Source: Vibrio sp. (lineage in GTDB: Bacteria > Pseudomonadota > Gammaproteobacteria > Enterobacterales > Vibrionaceae). Taken from it: a stretch of 6,108 nt of DNA. This document shows, piece after piece, positions 5,298-6,108 of this stretch (position 1 is its first letter; the number at the start of each line of letters is the position of its first letter). The translations under genes and the position numbers were made by a program. A model generated the notes under the pieces. The model searched no databases. It was not told where the DNA came from and was given only the letters and a program-made list of their open reading frames with translations. The stretch lies in the NCBI GenBank assembly GCA_007124475.1, contig SLFB01000119.1, forward strand, positions 1 to 6,108, in the 5' to 3' direction.

Positions 5298-5480
5298 TAT
5301 ACCCTTCCTACTTGAAGCGGCAGGGGTGTTGGCTACGTTCGTTCGCCCCAATCACATAGTCTATTTATTCTCATGGGGACTATGAGAGCCATCCGTGGCT
5401 CTCACCACAGGCCAGCCTACGGCTGTTCAAACTTGTCACTCACTTGCAGTCTGTTATTGCCAAGTAAGCCAGTATTTCTA
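5298..5480 (+). repeat. ERIC element with insertion and decayed right end (copy D)
   Basis: The left half is nearly identical to copy B: TATACCCTTCCTACTTGAAG at the end, then GTGTTGGCTACG and CCCCAATCACATAGTCTAT. After GGGGACT comes the same insertion module as copy A, with GAGAGCCA (5384-5391) pairing with 5396-5403. The module has a single CAAACTTGT (5428-5436) where A has the CAAATTTGT hairpin. After CACTTGCAGTCTG (about 5454) similarity to the ERIC right arm is lost, so the right boundary is approximate. It lies 12 bp or so beyond the maoP stop, in its 3' flank. Confidence 0.8.
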
Positions 5481-5492
5481 AGTGAGAGTTGA

Positions 5493-5852
5493 CTAATCTT
5501 CTTCCACCAGACTTGGCTCATCATCGGTATAATCGTCAGCCGCATCTGGTTTATTACGACCATTAAGAGTATGAAAGCGTTTACGACCGCGCGCCAAGCG
5601 TACGTATTTTATCCAAACTCGCTCAATTTTGCTGCTGGCAAGTTCTGGGTTATTTAGCACTTCAAGAAAATGTTGTTCCTCAGCATTATCGGGAGCAAGC
5701 TCTCCAGACTCTAGTCCTAGCATGGTATCACCATACTTAATCAATAATTCTTCTTCACCTAAAGTGAAATCGCCAGATTTAGCAAAACCGCGGGGAAATT
5801 TTTTAGTATCGTAAAACCGTTTTTTACCTTGACGAAAAATTGTTTCAGACAT
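5493..5852 (-). CDS. maoP: Macrodomain Ori organization protein MaoP (YifE, DUF413)
   Basis: This 119-residue protein matches the E. coli MaoP pattern, where the protein is 112 residues. The N-terminal half has RFYDTKKFPRGFAKSGDFT (12-30), corresponding to the RYFDNKHYPRGFSRHGDFT region. The middle has the ERVWIKYVR helix (77-85), and the end has KRFHTLNG (91-98) and the acidic ADDYTDDE. In E. coli MaoP is a nucleoid-associated factor that acts with the maoS site to organise the Ori macrodomain in species that carry Dam. The start is the ATG at 5850-5852, because GAGG lies 5 nt upstream and homology starts at MSETIF. The frame is open 27 codons further up, but that extension resembles no MaoP. 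Divergence from the hdfR start is the standard enterobacterial arrangement. ERIC D follows the gene. Confidence 0.92.
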   Translation of the reverse strand: MSETIFRQGKKRFYDTKKFPRGFAKSGDFTLGEEELLIKYGDTMLGLESGELAPDNAEEQHFLEVLNNPELASSKIERVWIKYVRLARGRKRFHTLNGRNKPDAADDYTDDEPSLVEED

Positions 5853-6068
5853 GTCAACCTCGTGTGATGTTGCGGGGTACTTGGTTAGCGACAGTAGAGT
5901 AAACAACCTCACTTTGCTGCTCTTGCTGTGCATTTTAGTACTCGACGACTTAGTTGTGGATTACGGCGAAAGTTAGGCGCAAACTCTCGAAAAGAAAAAC
6001 AAAAATTTTTTATCGTCATAATTGTCGTTACTTGTTAATCTTCACCTGTAACTACAGAGGGTTTAATA
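5853..6068. promoter_or_regulatory. maoP-hdfR divergent control region
   Basis: This 216-bp non-coding spacer separates the divergent maoP and hdfR starts. Next to hdfR it is AT-rich (5991-6022), with CATAAT at 6017-6022 as a possible -10 but no matching -35. LysR-type regulators usually bind such spacers, and in E. coli the 17-bp maoS site lies upstream of maoP. I cannot locate maoS here because I do not recall its sequence reliably. Confidence 0.55.
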
Positions 6069-6108
6069 ATGGACGTAAAAGTCTTTCGTACTTTTCTCGA
6101 ATTGGCCA
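6069..6108 (+). CDS. hdfR: LysR-family transcriptional regulator HdfR, N-terminal start (3' truncated by window)
   Basis: Only 13 codons are present, reading MDVKVFRTFLELA. This is the usual first helix of LysR-type regulators and resembles the E. coli HdfR start MDTELLKTFLEVS. AGAGGG about 7 nt before the ATG supports the start. The identity rests mainly on the divergent maoP neighbour, which sits beside hdfR across Enterobacterales. In E. coli HdfR represses the flagellar master operon flhDC and affects other genes. The DNA-binding and effector domains lie outside the window, so nothing can be said about their integrity. Confidence 0.8.
   Translation, partial: MDVKVFRTFLELA

Noticed and set aside
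1187..5480. Repeated units considered as a CRISPR array or insertion-sequence ends
   Set aside because: The copies are kilobases apart, about 127-195 bp long and palindromic, with no spacers or transposase; they fit the ERIC family.
5629..5814. Plus-strand open frame of 61 codons inside maoP
   Set aside because: It is antisense to the well-conserved maoP frame; the serine-rich product is an artefact.
5853..5933. 27-codon N-terminal extension of MaoP
   Set aside because: Homology and a GAGG ribosome-binding site point to the downstream ATG; the extension lies in the divergent promoter region.

Overview
The window looks like chromosomal DNA of an Enterobacterales species. It carries a NagB very close to the 266-residue E. 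coli enzyme, a MaoP (YifE) gene divergent from the start of an HdfR-type LysR gene, and several ERIC-family intergenic repeats. The moderate-to-low GC and the ERIC variants carrying a ~70 bp insertion suggest a Photorhabdus/Xenorhabdus/Providencia-like member, but that placement is an inference.

Layout. The window opens with the last ~137 codons of a cation-transporting P-type ATPase (+). It converges on a HAD-superfamily phosphatase (-), with a 12-bp stem hairpin between them. A 411-bp gap follows, holding an ERIC with an inserted module (1187-1381) and the leader of a TTG-initiated SulP/STAS anion transporter (1577-3343, +). The transporter converges on nagB (3383-4183, -), again with a 12-bp stem hairpin in the short gap. 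Upstream of nagB is a 531-bp non-coding region. It holds an ERIC nested inside the remnant of another, then four inverted repeats that may be operators shared with the divergent small DUF3081-like gene (4715-4966, +). The next 526 bp without a protein gene hold a degenerate 127-bp ERIC, a minus-strand intrinsic terminator with upstream structure that could be a small RNA (about 5133-5221), and a second insertion-bearing ERIC. maoP (-) and the first 13 codons of hdfR (+) close the window, sharing a ~216-bp divergent control region.

How the genes fit together. They do not form one pathway. nagB joins amino-sugar catabolism to glycolysis, the ATPase and SulP protein are unrelated membrane transporters, and maoP/hdfR is the conserved Ori-macrodomain locus. 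No phage, conjugative, CRISPR, toxin-antitoxin or defence system is visible. The interesting material is between the genes: a dense cluster of ERICs in one orientation, a nested insertion, an insertion module made of consecutive hairpins, a possible sRNA next to an ERIC, and an ERIC in the nagB leader.
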